Positions 1 to 11,956 of a DNA stretch of 64,000 bases are shown piece after piece. Under the pieces are notes generated by a model that saw only the letters and a list, made by a program, of their open reading frames with translations, was not told the DNA's origin and did not search any database. Position numbers and translations under genes: made by a program. Each line of letters begins with the position of its first letter. Position 1 is the first letter of the stretch. Source of the DNA: Pseudopithomyces maydicus (lineage: Eukaryota > Ascomycota > Dothideomycetes > Pleosporales > Didymosphaeriaceae); NCBI GenBank assembly GCA_026873275.1, contig JANTUC010000016.1, positions 1 through 64,000 of the forward strand. Direction: 5' to 3'.

Positions 1-339
1 TAAGAAAGCACGCCAGCACTAAAAGACCTATCTATTATATTTAATAATTATTTTAAGGCGCCTGCTATAGGCGAAGCACCTATTATACTAAATAAAGACT
101 CTTTAAAAATAATTATTATTAAGGTGTTTAAAGAGCCTATTAAAGCTATACCTCTTAAATTTTAAATACTAGATAAGATAGCGGCCGACCTAATAATAGA
201 GATTTAAAAAATAATATAGTAGAATAAGATAATAATAACTATTATAAATATATTAATATAAGGGTAGAGATAACTGCCTATAACACTTATTAAAGTTAAT
301 ATAAAAGTATAGCTTAATAACTGCCACCTCTAAGATAGA

Positions 340-1130
340 TTATTATATATTTATAATAAGGTATTTATCCTAAATATTAAATCTTTATATATATGGGTAC
401 TGGCCCTAATCCACGATAACGCTTATAAAAATTATATAAAAAAGTATAAAAGTTATACTAAAATTATACACTAGAACTATTAATTTAATATAACTAAAAA
501 TATAGCGCAATATATTAAAGTATATTTATTTTATTATTATACTAAACCTTATTAAGAAAATAAATATAGTTTATTATAATCTTTGCCCATACTAGCAAAA
601 TACTAAAATTTAATTTTTATAAATTATATAATTAAGCTACCTTTTTATATAAATAATAGATAAATATTCTAGTATATACTAGTAGTAGTGGACCAATTAA
701 GTAAGAAGAAAAAGTTTATTTTTATTATTAACTTAATTACTAATACTTTAGTTAAAGTTTTTATAGAATATATTTAGAGGGAAAAAGATTACTCTATAAA
801 AATTATATTTAATTATAAAATATAATTCTCAAGCTACTTCTGGCGCCGCCTATATAATTAAATTAATATATATTTAATTTACTTAACCTCGCATTATCTA
901 GAGATAGATAGATAAATTAAAAATATTAATATTTAATTAAAATAATATCTCTAAGTATATATAAATTATAATTAGAATAATTGGGCTTTACTACTATTAA
1001 TTACTAAATTTATAATTAATTCCGCTATTAGGGCTAGTATAAAAATAATTCCTTTTAAAATAATTAAGGACTATCTACCTTAAGCCGGCCTAGAGTCTTT
1101 ATTTATTTAAAAGAATTTAAACCTAACTAT
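340..1130 (+). pseudogene. Ty3/gypsy integrase remnant (zinc-binding and catalytic core)
   Basis: Translating through stops gives a degraded HHCC-type zinc-binding region: LIHDNAY near 409, then YIKVYLFYYYTKP near 510-550, where the tyrosines stand where cysteines are expected after C-to-T change. The core follows: YILVVVDQLSKK near 670-710 (first catalytic Asp in VVVD), KIIFNYKI-FSSYFWRRLYN near 796-857 (second Asp block, normally SDRGxQF), and LTSHYLEIDR near 886-915 (normally STSxHPxTDGQ). IIPFKIIKDYLP near 1045-1080 matches the usual TPF-x-GYxP. Each loss is explained by C-to-T or G-to-A change. The order and spacing identify a gypsy integrase; it cannot be functional. Confidence 0.85.
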
Positions 1131-2329
1131 ATCTACTAAAATTAATAGGTAGTAAGTGGACTATTTTACTAAAAAATTAAATAAGTTATATTTAGCGCTT
1201 AAGGATAGTCTAGAGTAAATATAGACTAAATAATAATAATATATTAATAAAGGCACGCTGGCCGGCACCTAGATTCTAAATAAATAATTAAATAATAGTT
1301 AATTTTAGGTATATAAGAACTAAGCAACTAAATTAGTTATTAAATTATAAAAATTAAGGACTATTAACTATTATTAAATCTATTAATAATAAAGTATACC
1401 GACTAAACTTACTACTAAAGATATAAATTTATAATATCTTTTACCTCTAGCTATTATACTTTTATAAACCTAATAGATATTACGGGATAGGTTAGTATTA
1501 GGTTATATTTTAGTAGTATATAATTAGTAGGCAGTAGAAGAATTAGTTATTAGGATAAATTAAAAATACTAATAATAGTAGTAGTATAGAGTAGGCGGAT
1601 AAGTAGGTAGAATTAGAGATAATTATTAGGTTATTTTATTAATATAGAATAACTATCTATAATAGGCAGTTACTAGGTAAATAGGTTAACTTAATAAAAT
1701 ATAACTTAAAAAGCTACTAAAGGTTTAACTGTGTAGAAAAGGTTTCTTTTTAATAATATTTTAGTAGCTTAGCTATCTAAGCTCTTATTTAATTAAATAT
1801 AATTAACTTTCTAGACTGCGCCGTAATAATAGAACTCTTTTTAAGTAATAAGTAGCTTTTAATATACTAATTCTAATTATTAACCCTAATACTAAAAATA
1901 ATTATAATTATAATATTAAGGCTATCCTAGACTATTAAATATAGAGAAGACTAATAGACCCCTTTAATTAATATAGGTAAGGACTGCTATAATATAAGAT
2001 TTTATAAAAAAATTATTTATAAAAACTAGATAATCCCTTCTAGAAGCTATATATAAATTATTAAAACTATAAGGGTAGCTAGTCCTAGAGATTAAGACTA
2101 ATTCTTGGGTAAAAGTAACTTATAAAAGAAGAAGGGTTATTAACTGCATAAGCAGGTTAATAGGGTAGTTAGTATTAATATTATAAATAATACTAAATTA
2201 ATAAGGAGGCCTGAGTAAATCTAAATAATAGATTAATAAATAGGTTAAACACGAGTTATTAGAGTTAATACTTAGGTTTTTATATACTATATACTGGCCC
2301 TGCTTATTAGCGAGTAGTTTTTAAGAACC

Positions 2330-2385
2330 GCTCTTTACTAAATGCTCTCTATTAAGCGCTCCCTACTAAGTGCTTTCTACTAAAT
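2330..2385 (+). repeat. 4 x 14-bp degenerate tandem repeat in possible LTR
   Basis: Four consecutive 14-mers begin at 2330, 2344, 2358 and 2372. They follow the pattern GCTCYYTAYTAARN and differ mainly by C/T changes. They lie between the integrase-containing part and the boundary with normal DNA, so they may belong to the 3' LTR or untranslated region (inference). Confidence 0.6.
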
Positions 2386-3055
2386 AGTAAAGTACTAAGT
2401 ATAAATACGAGGTACTCGTTACAGAACACTTATATAATTATATAATTATAGCACAGTTATGCGGCATAGCGCATAATTATAGGAATTACTAATCCTATAA
2501 TAAGCTGCTAACTAATACAAGATACTATAGCCTTATACTAAAACTCGGATTATAATATATAGATACCATTTTAAGAGATTAGTAAATCTAATTTTTAATA
2601 GATTATAATCTAGGCTAGAAAAGAAAGATAAGATAAAAAATTTTTAAAAGTAGACTATATAAAGTCTATTGGGAAGGCTCTAAAAAATATACTAATTTAT
2701 AAAACTCTCCCTTACTTAATAATGCCGTAGCTGTCGAACTTAAGCTAAACCTATAATTTATAAAGTTTTAGATACTTAAGTGACTTTAACTTCTATATCC
2801 ACTCATATCTGCCTGCGGAAAACTTCAAAGCTAGGTAAAATACTTTATACTAGTATTTTACTGTGTACATTGAGTCAGCGATACTTATGTTATTATTATT
2901 AAGCACCCCTATCATTTTAATTACTCCCATTGTTCTGCCCATTCTTTTTGGAGCGACTGTATCTCCGCAGAGATTTAATTTGCCCGTATTTCTATTCGGA
3001 ACTGTTCATTAAACATGTTGTTTGTATTTGAGAAATTCGGCTGTTCTAAGCATGA

Positions 3056-4222
3056 TCAGCAAGATAATTCATGCAAGGAGACATTAGAAGGGGATATCAT
3101 TACAATGGCAGAAAAGCCTCCTATTGTAGCAGAAACAGTAGCTGACATCGTACTTAGCTGCTGAATTTCTCCCATTTGGCGGTAATACCCGGCCTCGTTC
3201 TTCGTCTGCTCCCACTGAGCTTGCAGGGCCTCGGGCTGTGGTAGGATCTCTGCCTCTTTTGCCTGCCGCTGTAGAACAGCTTGTCGTAAACGATCTATGT
3301 CGTTGCGGTCGTTCGCTTGCTGCCACAAGTCTCGCATTCTCGGCGAGTAGAGTTGACATGTGAAGAAAGGCAATCGTGGGGAAGGTTCAGTGAAGTAGGC
3401 GGCAAGGCAGATGGGGCCATTCCGAAGTGGAACTATGACCTCCTGGTAACATTCGTCGCAAACAGTAAGTTCTGGCAAGTTGGACATGATATAGTATGTC
3501 CCCGCTGAGCGCTTGGTCCGCAGACAATTTCCAAGAGGGCCAAACTCTCTAATGTATCCAAGAAGCGGTTTCAGGTGTCGATATCCAGTAGACTGCATGC
3601 TGCCGGCTATTCCTGCGAGAAGAGAGAGGTATATGCCACCGCGTTTCGTAGGAGCACCTAAATCGCATACTCCCATGCAAGGCACCGGTGATGCAGCCAC
3701 GAAAAAGCCACGCAGCCCAGGAAATATAGTCTCTAGGTTGGCGCTACAAAACCCGCATATCGTAAAGTCTGTCATCAATGCTCCCGTCGTAGGATCAGTA
3801 ACCGTGTTCCACGACCTTGTGGCCTCGACCGATTCCGTCACGTTGTCCTGGTTCGGACACTCTCCATCTGGTCCAGCGATTCGCGCTACCGAAACAAGTA
3901 CAGACAAGTCATTTGAGTTCTGGGACAAAACATCTACCCAGGCTATGCGAACCCAGTTCATGCTAAAATCGCATCGTATGGCAACGTCTGTTGGCCAGTC
4001 GCCGGGCTGAATAAAGAATTGGCCGTATCCGTTTGTCGGTAGAATATGGGCGTTGTAGCAGCCTGGACACATTCGGAACTGAGTAGGATTGTTCATCAGA
4101 GTCACCCAGTCATTGAAGCCTTGTGTTGGTTGTTTCCGCGGGCAAGGGACCCATTGGGGTATTCGTCCCTGCGAGGGCACGTGGTTACTGTTTGGATTTG
4201 TCTCTTGACGTATGATCGGCAT
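3056..4222 (-). CDS. Conserved fungal protein with three CxxC pairs
   Basis: Single-exon, 388 aa. I recognise it as a widespread ascomycete family of unknown function. Three CxxC pairs are visible: CPGC at 52-55, CGFC at 156-159 and CDEC at 255-258. They suggest a zinc- or disulfide-stabilised fold. After LYSPRMRDLW near 291-300 there is a charged, Gln/Arg/Glu-rich stretch to about residue 345 that looks like a coiled coil, then a low-complexity Ser/Ile tail. The first ATG at 4222 is used; no signal peptide follows it. It is the first intact gene beside the dead retroelement and appears unbroken, so decay has not spread into it. Function is not known and I do not assign one. Confidence 0.75.
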   Translation of the reverse strand: MPIIRQETNPNSNHVPSQGRIPQWVPCPRKQPTQGFNDWVTLMNNPTQFRMCPGCYNAHILPTNGYGQFFIQPGDWPTDVAIRCDFSMNWVRIAWVDVLSQNSNDLSVLVSVARIAGPDGECPNQDNVTESVEATRSWNTVTDPTTGALMTDFTICGFCSANLETIFPGLRGFFVAASPVPCMGVCDLGAPTKRGGIYLSLLAGIAGSMQSTGYRHLKPLLGYIREFGPLGNCLRTKRSAGTYYIMSNLPELTVCDECYQEVIVPLRNGPICLAAYFTEPSPRLPFFTCQLYSPRMRDLWQQANDRNDIDRLRQAVLQRQAKEAEILPQPEALQAQWEQTKNEAGYYRQMGEIQQLSTMSATVSATIGGFSAIVMISPSNVSLHELSC

Positions 4223-7200
4223 GATGGAAGACTGAACGAATGAAGATTAGTTGACGAGCTGAGAAGGAGGGGTGATTGTGAAATAAGATCTCTTTCGAAG
4301 CTTCCACGAGCTTTACTTCAGTCGGCTTGGTGGCGCCCGACGAGGCTGAATCTCGAACCAGCCACACCGCTCGGCACCACACCATTCTCGTAAATTCGGC
4401 GATACGTTCTGTATTCGCGCTGATGAACTAAATTTAATACCTCCAAGCAGCGGAAAAATACAAGGCGCGGATCGCGACTGAAACAGGGTTTTGGCCACGT
4501 GGTTCAGCTGATGACTGACACTAATACCCCAAGATTGTACATGAACCTATTCAAAATCGAAGATCTCCCTTACTTTGATGCGATTGACTTGACGGATGAG
4601 AAAGTGCCAAAAAAATGTCCTCTGTAATGGTTGTGCACGCGATATTTTGGGTTTCTTGGCGCCTGAATCACTAATTTCTTTCCCTACGAAGGAGCAAGCC
4701 GGACAATAGCGGTCGCCAACGTCGGTTCAGACATTGGCATGATCAAAAGCATCAATCTAGCCTCCAGAGCCGTAGTGAAGATCATACCTCGATGAACCGA
4801 GTAAGTTACAGGACCGAGAGATTATCTCCAACACTCCCAACTTCGCGACCGATCTATCGTCAAGCTATGTGAATAATATGCTTAACGGCAGCCGTGGGAC
4901 ACTTCGGCTAACTGTCCCTTGAACACTCCTGTAAATGGACGTTGACTGTATCATGGTACCGACAGGTGAGCCACACACACGTTTCATGGCCATCAATATA
5001 GCCTGTTTTCTTCTACAGGCTTGCGATACTCTCATCACTGAACATCTTTGGTGAATGCTTTTAAAAAGATACATACAAGCCAGACCGCCCAACTTTTGAA
5101 TTTAATTAAGTGTAGTTTCATATATATCCAGAATAGAGGCTAAGAAATTGGTAGGTTTCCATGATCCATTGGATTCAGAATGGCATTTCCTTTACACGCT
5201 CGAAGCTAAAAGCCTAATGAACAAGAGAGTTGTCTGTGTGCGGTTAGTAGCGAGGCCGTAAGCGCTAGTAACAGTAGAACTTCCCCAATGAATTAATAGC
5301 CATATTTGGCGCTGACTTGTATGTAGCCGTCGAACGGCATCGTCGCGAATTTCTTCCGTGATCCAAGCCGATTCGTGCTTTAATATGTGCCAGTCCCCAG
5401 AGGCGCCACTACAGATATATACTTGTCAGCTCTTCTTTTCTTACCTGAGTCCAGCAATGTGTAGAGGATGTTTATCAAGCAAGGAGAATGCTTTCAGGGA
5501 GAGATACAGGACTGGGCGCGTGTCGCAGCGTACTAAAGGATCACTTGAAATCGGTCAGGGCAATATTGTTCTCGTTCAACGAGCAGCTAATCGCTTCGAC
5601 ACCCTGGAACAGTAGTGCAGGTATGGGAGATGGTGATGGTGAGGTAACAAGGTAATGAAGGGCTTTCCTCTTTTGTGAAATAATTATCATCGAACAATAC
5701 AGATCCATCAGCAATAACGTTAGCTGTTAGGTGAGGACACTACCGCGTTTATCCAATCTGAGTAGCCTTCTAGCACGCTACGACACTGACCTACCCAGTG
5801 AGGACCATTGCGGCAGATTGTCCATTTTCTTGGCGGTTTCTCCATTTCATTTACACGAGGCTCTCCGATACTAAGAGTTTCAAAGAGTGCACGCGGCGTT
5901 GTGGTATATCAGTCATTTTCAAGGTAGTTGAAATGTATCAATTGACCATTGCGCGCAAAGCTTCCGCTTCTCCTATAATTGGGTATGACGTTGGCATGTC
6001 CCAATTTAGAGCGTTCCACGTGAATTTCATACAGTTCTATATCTTGCTTGAATGACCCGAGCTGTATGTCGCGTGATAGACGTGTATAGATATGCAGCTC
6101 CGTGAGATCACCAGGATAGGTAGTAAAGAGACGCACTGCAGCTGCGGAACGATAGCCCCACCACTCCTTCCCTCGCACGTCTTCATGGCGTCAAATTTCT
6201 GAAGCCTGTCACCGCACCTACGACATCAACATCACCTTCAAAGCGGTAATTCGCAGGGAGGTTTGGGCCGATGTGTCCTTATGTTAGTTTAATGCTCATG
6301 GACGTGAGTACCTGCCAGCTAGTGCGGAGTCGCGATTTGGTAAGCCAGCTATTGATGATTATAGGCTGCTGATATGGACGGGTGAGACCTTGGGTAATTT
6401 ATTGGCTTTCAAGGTTCTTGTGGTAAGGTTTATTCTAGAACTGTCTCTCGCCACATCGTACGACATCAGACCCTTTTCGTACTTTGCGCTAATTTTGATT
6501 GGTTGGTTGATAAACGCCCTAGTATAGCTTTGTTGAAATGAACCGTAACATTTTGACTAAGAAAAATGAAAAGGCACCAAGCTTATGCCATACATAGGCA
6601 ATGGAAGCGAGGTTCTAAAGGGTCTAGACTTTGTGTTTGGCGCTCGCGCACGCATGCGCTTCGTTACTAGTCGGCAGCTTGAAATCTAAGCAGCGTACTT
6701 CCATCCGTCTTCGCCATGGCGTGTTTCAGATAGGGCTTTTTAGGTTCACGTCGTACACCGTGAAAGTGTAGGATATCCAAACCTGATTTAATTGTGTTGT
6801 TCAAACACGACTTCCGTATCTGAAACCACATTGAATATCTACTGTTATGTCGAGCAGGATCACGGCTGGTGTATCTGGGGTTAGAGACGATGTATTTGAG
6901 CAAGAGAGAGATGCACCTCGACGGATACACATATATGGCATCTTACACGGCCCTGCTACGCTAGTTGCATTGCCGAAAGAACCCGGAGCGGCTGGTAGAT
7001 ACCCAGTACTCTTCGTCACTGAGAGCTGCAACAAATTATTCGGAAGATCGCTATAAGAGCTCTTCGCCCTACCAAGTTTCATAGATATTTTGACATCAGA
7101 CGAAACAAACCATTTGATTCATCACATCAGGTTTGTCACAACAGGAGGGGACAAATTCAGTATAAAGGAGCGAGCGCTATTCGACCGTCAAATAGCAGGT

Positions 7201-7673
7201 GGAGCACACAACAGTGTATGAGACGCGGACCCCCAAAACCCCAATGAAAATAGCTGTGTGTATTGTGTTAGATATAACGTTTAGGTATAGTGAACTTTGA
7301 TTGTGAAGTCATAGAACAATTTACTCTGGTCTCATGTTCAGGACTACTCGTTTGAGAGAAGAGTACGTAGTACCCGAGCCATCGTTATGATTATCGTAGA
7401 GGGATAACCCAAGATCAGGGCGCGCCTCTAGAATTTGCGTGTATCGACTACGTACTACCGTGTTGGACCCGGAAATATCGATATAAACATCGCGCGCCGC
7501 GTCATACATCCTGTCATTAGCATATGCTGCATACGTGAACGTCGAGAATACGAATGCTACTTTTTAGTAGGAGAGTGCTCTAAATCGGGTCGTATGAAAG
7601 ATGGAATCGTATCCTGAGGATAAACGTTGTTAATTTCCACGGCGTAGCATCCGGAATTTAGAGCTTTTAGCAG
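4223..7673. other. Gene-poor 3.4 kb, no supported gene
   Basis: Mixed-composition DNA with short open frames on both strands (for example 5909-6178 minus, 6667-6930 minus, 6847-7056 plus, 7321-7509 minus). None shows a recognisable domain, and none joins convincingly through plausible introns. The 5' exons expected for the UNC93-like remnant at 7674 are not recognisable here. It looks like decayed sequence between the retroelement and the next real gene. Confidence 0.5.
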
Positions 7674-8250
7674 GAGAATACCTCAATCGGCGTCCTTTGC
7701 GGTATTGTCAAACCTTCTGAAGTTAACAGAGAAGACGTAACAGCGGTAGGGCAAGACCAGCACAACTTCTGGCTCTTTCCGACGCTTAATTGTAAGCATC
7801 ACTCTAGCGCATTGCTATGATTTGACGTGTACTGATATTCAAAGCTTTGTATTTCGATGTCCGTACCAGAAGCCTTAATTCCTTGATATTCGTCATTATG
7901 CAGGCTGTCGGCGCTGTCGCTATCGCACCTTTGCTCGATAACCGCAAAATTGGCTCTAGAAGAGTGCGAGGTCTCGTTATCATAACAGTCATGGGCATTT
8001 TGACAATTGCCACATGGATTGGGTTGCTTTTATGGCTGAACAAAAAACCTTTAGATCCTCTCTCCCATCCCCTCTGGAGCTGGAACGCCGGCCCTTTCGG
8101 CGGATTCTTGTGGTTGACGCTGTTGCTAGGGATCAACATGATAGTGGTAAACGAAAGTCGCATTTACACAGCGAGAAGCATGCGTTCTGACCAGAACAGT
8201 ACCAAGTGCTGGTGCAGTGGATCGTCGCATCTGTGAGCAACGAGCCTTAA
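7674..8250 (+). pseudogene. UNC93-like (DUF895) MFS transporter, truncated both ends
   Basis: Three exons of a fungal UNC93-like membrane transporter are readable: about 7674-7791, 7845-8146 and 8200-8250. They are separated by normal 53-bp introns (GTAAGC...TACTGAT...AAAG and GTAAAC...CTGAC...ACAG). Joined, they give GVLCGIVKPSEVNRED, then SLYFDVRTRSLNSL, a membrane segment with AVGAVAIAPLLDN, GSRRVRGL, two more hydrophobic segments, and YQVLVQWIVASVSNEP. These match the second half of the family in order. The usual N-terminal helices are missing upstream. The frame ends in TAA at 8248-8250, exactly where AT-rich sequence begins, and the family's C-terminus is absent. It is a broken gene whose splice signals survive, so the loss may be fairly recent. 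Confidence 0.75.
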
Positions 8251-10244
8251 TAGGTAAAAGAATATAATTAATACTTCTATTAGTTATATTAATATATTCT
8301 TTATATCTAATATCATTTTTATAATTTCTTTAACTATATAACGCACCCCACTACTCTTCTATTAAACTTAAATTTTATCGCTCTTAAGGTAAATATAAGA
8401 GGCGATGAATTTTTTTAAGAGTAAACAGCATTTAATGGTTAATCTGTATATGTATTATGATTCTTAGATTTAGCTCCTGCAGTCGGGCCTGCTTATTATA
8501 AAAAGATCCGCTTTTAAAGCCCTTCTAAACCTATCTGTAGTATAGCTCTAACTCATCGCATTAGACTATATCAGCGTCGTGAACTTCTATAGAATTTTGA
8601 AAGTCCCTAACGATGCTTTATCGTCTCCCCTAGTATACGAGAGCCTGAGCTTAATCTTACAATATTATTTAGATTAGTAAGTCTACAATATATATGGCTA
8701 ACATATGCTTCCTTCCTAGGTTCCGTTTAAAGTATTATTGTTCGACTGACAAACAACTCAATAGACCCTCGATTTTAATTCAGCACTCTGCCATCGCCAC
8801 CATATTAGAGTTAGTAATCCTTGCTATAAACTTGACTTCTATATTACAAGCCCTAACCGCTTTTTCTATTAAACCCGCAACCACTAGATCTGCGAACGCT
8901 TGCATTACAGCCAACCTATCCGCTTATTTTCAGTTATCATATAAAGACGTCATAGATATTGCTCTATTACTAGAAAGACTAACGGTCGCGTTTAGCGGGT
9001 AGGAGGATAGGTTCGAGGAAGGTGCCGAGGAGATGTTGCTATCACTGGCTATAGTGGAGGTGTAAGTAAGTTAAGGTTTGAGCGGGTTCGCAGCATTCAT
9101 CTATTAACGTTCGGTTCAACGTTGCACAGAATTATTGCAGTCTCACAAAAAATATTTAGATTACGTGAGATATGCGTAGTTACGCGGGGCATACCGTATC
9201 GGCGAGGATCAGCGACTAGCTTCGGATAGAAGTACCGGCGGGCATGGCGATCCTGTATGAATCCCTATGCGACGCCAGTCACCAAGCTAGTCTCAATTTT
9301 CAGGTATGTCAGGATGAACTACTGCAGGCTTAAATAGATCCTGTTTAGCAGATTAGATAGCGGTAAGAGCTTCGTGGTGGTAATGCAGCGCCCAAAGTCT
9401 AATATATGATAGACTGAGGGTCACTGCGGATCAGGCGATCAGGCAACGACGTAATAGTACTTTTTGTATTGGCTATATACAGAGTGCTCTCAGATAGCAG
9501 CAGGTAGAGAATAGTAGATATCAATGCGCGGGATGAGTTGTAGTAGAATGGAGTCGATGTACCGCTCGCATTTTTCGAACCAAGGGGTTTTCAACCTGCA
9601 GGGAGGGACATTAGAAGGGTCATGGTGATGCTGGTGCCATTGCGATTATTAAAGATGTCAACGAAAATCTAGTATTCATTTGTTAGACTGCGTTATCGTA
9701 ATCAAGAGCGCTGCGCATCCCTGTTTGGAGGATTTGGTATGTTTTTGACTGCCTATGCAGCTAGCATTTTTCATGCAGCGCGGTCACATAACTCCTCTCC
9801 CTTTTACTTTACATGCCTTTAGAATTATGTCATAGTGATTAAAGGCCCACGTAACAGATGTGTCACTAACGGAGATATTCTCTATCACTACGGGACGATT
9901 GACGTCCTATATTTGATGGCCACGCACTCCTCCGGACGTGAGAGCTATTATATCGAAAGGTGCTGTAGTCAAGGCATTACTAAGGTCCAGATTATATTTG
10001 TTACACGAATAACTTGCTTCTTTCCTTCATTCTTCTGCAAAACATTAAAGTCGCACGAGCTAAAGGCAACCTAACATACAGAATTTGGCTTACCTTACCA
10101 AAGACCCTCTCTTCTCTCCACAATGGGGGGTTCAAATGAAGTCCCACCGTCAGTTAACCCCAAAGCTTCACCATGTCATCTCGTTTTTGACAAGAGCACA
10201 GTCCAGTCTTTACGACGAAGTACAAGCCTCATCCAACGGAGAAG
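8251..10244. other. Degraded AT-rich DNA, then ADH upstream region
   Basis: From 8251 to about 8720 the sequence is AT-rich and stop-filled, resembling decayed repeat DNA; no transposon domain can be read. From 8720 to 10240 composition is closer to normal. A 102-codon frame at 8694-9002 has no recognisable domain. The last few hundred bases are presumably the promoter and 5' leader of the alcohol dehydrogenase. Confidence 0.45.
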
Positions 10245-11545
10245 ATGAAAGCGGCCCAGTGGATGGGCACCAAATCCGTCAAGATCAGCGAGGTTCCCAA
10301 GCCCACCATCACCGCGCCCAAAGACGCGATTGTCCAGATAACCCACTGCTGCATCTGCGGTTCAGACCTGCACATGTACGGTGGTGAAATGAACATGGCG
10401 ATGCAAAAGGGTGACATCCTGGGCCACGAGGCAATCGGGTACATAGAGGAGGTCGGGCCGGAGGTCCAGAACTTCAAGGCCGGGGAGCGTGTCATCATCC
10501 TGCCCGTCATCGCCTGCGGCGAGTGTTTCTACTGCCAGAACCAGCAGTACTCGCTTTGCGACACGACCAACCCGTCTCAGGACATGGCCAGCCTGTACGG
10601 TCACCGCCTGTCCGGCATCTTCGGATACTCTCACCTTACCGGCGGGTACCCAGGCGATCAGGCCGAGTTCTGCCGTGTGCCCAATGCTGATCTCGTGCTC
10701 CTCAAGTGTCCCGAAGACATGCCCGCGAAAAAGCTCTTGCCCTGGCCGACGTTACTGATACCGCCTGGCACGGTGTCGAGCTTGCCGAGGTGCGCGAAGG
10801 CGACGTCATCGGCGTCTGGGGTTGCGGCCCCATTGGTCTCTCGATCCAGAAGCTGTCCAAAGAGATCCGTGGCGCTAAGAAGGTGTATGCGGTCGACAAG
10901 GATCCCCAGCGTCTAAAGATTGCGGAGTCGTTTGGCATGATTCCCGTAGACGCTTCGAAGGTCAAGCCCGATGAGTATATCCTGTCCGTCGAGCCACACG
11001 GTCTTGATCGCGGGATTGAGGCAAGCGGCTTCCGCAGCACGGATTCGGCCACGCACAAGATCATGAGGGCCACGGGACTCGAGGGAGACAGCTCGGACAC
11101 CGTCAGCGAGGTAATCAAGGCAACGCGGAAGTGTGGAAACGTGGCGTTGATCGGAGACTTCTTCTTTAATACGAACATGTTTCCCATTGGCATGTTGATG
11201 GAAAAGACCATCACTCTGCGCGGTGGACAGCTAATGGCGCAAAAGGTATGACAACGTCACCCAACTTGATGCTAAGGCCCAGCTGGCTGACTCACTGCAG
11301 TACTACCCCTTCCTCTTGGACTTAGTCAAGGAAGGGAAGTATGATCCTTCGTTTGTATTCACTAATGTCGGTAAGCAGAAGACCATCCTCAGTCCGATGC
11401 CTGACAGCGCTAATGATGCTGTCCTATAGATGACTTCGAGAATATTCCACAAGAGTATGACATGCAGTTTCATCAGACGGTACCCCAAGGATTGAAGTCG
11501 ATCATGGTGACTCCCTACGGCCGCCAGTTGAATCAGCCGCTATAA
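10245..11545 (+). CDS. Zinc-dependent alcohol dehydrogenase (MDR), one frame break
   Basis: Medium-chain dehydrogenase of the formaldehyde/glutathione-type alcohol dehydrogenase group; oxidises an alcohol using NAD(P) and zinc. Visible: catalytic zinc Cys38 in CCICGSDLH, His61-Glu62 in GHEAIGYI, structural zinc cysteines 91, 94, 97 and 105, and the nucleotide-binding VWGCGPIGL. Exons: 10245-11245, 11301-11370, 11430-11545; introns 11246-11300 and 11371-11429 have GT-AG ends. The C-terminus reads VTPYGRQLNQPL. At the A5 run 10727-10731 the frame shifts by one base (missing), and the protein continues perfectly in the next frame (KALALADVTDTAWHG). Everything else is conserved, so a sequencing error is likelier than a pseudogene. 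Substrate unknown. Confidence 0.8.
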
Positions 11546-11956
11546 GCGTCATCAAATGGGGTGTTTCGAACTAGGGGGCGTGACATGGTTGGAAGTAAGG
11601 CTAGCTCATAATACATGCAATATAATGTAGCAGTGACCCGAACATGTCTTTTCAAAGTACCGACTTGCTGCAAACAAAGCCGCAGTAGCTAGCGGTGGCG
11701 GCGATCTTATTGTTGTTGACAGGCGGAGGCTGTAACGTTATGACGGCGATACAATCAGGTAAGGGAGGCCCGAAATCGGCCAGTTCGAATAACTCTTCGG
11801 CCCCCAGTAGATAGCCGGATCTCCTTGCATCGTCCGTGCTCAAGTACTTATCACACTGCGATCGGTATATGGTAGCGCAACACTATTGCTTGTCGCACTT
11901 CAAATGCAGCAAGGGATAACAGTGCGTACATAAAAAAGCATCGGGAAAGAAATTGC
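11546..11956. other. Short convergent intergenic region
   Basis: The space between the 3' ends of the convergent dehydrogenase (plus) and orphan (minus) genes. A 63-codon minus frame at 11652-11843 has no support. No other signal seen. Confidence 0.4.

Larger units (their letters stand above)
1..2860 (+). mobile_element. RIP-degraded Ty3/gypsy retrotransposon remnant
   Basis: This stretch is extremely AT-rich, full of TA dinucleotides and poor in CA/TG, with surviving C and G mostly in GGCGCC- or GCCGGC-like contexts. That is the footprint of repeat-induced point mutation in ascomycetes. Reading through stops on the plus strand recovers a gypsy-type integrase (separate entry). Downstream sequence from about 1130 to 2270 is in the position of the post-integrase tail, but I cannot read a domain there. 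A 14-bp tandem repeat at 2330-2385 lies in what may be LTR sequence. Composition returns to normal near 2860-2900. The left end is cut by the window. No intact ORF remains, so the element is dead. Confidence 0.85.

Noticed and set aside
8141..8200. Apparent frameshift in the UNC93-like remnant
   Set aside because: The interval is a normal intron (GTAAAC...CTGAC...ACAG); the family sequence resumes at YQVLVQW right after it.
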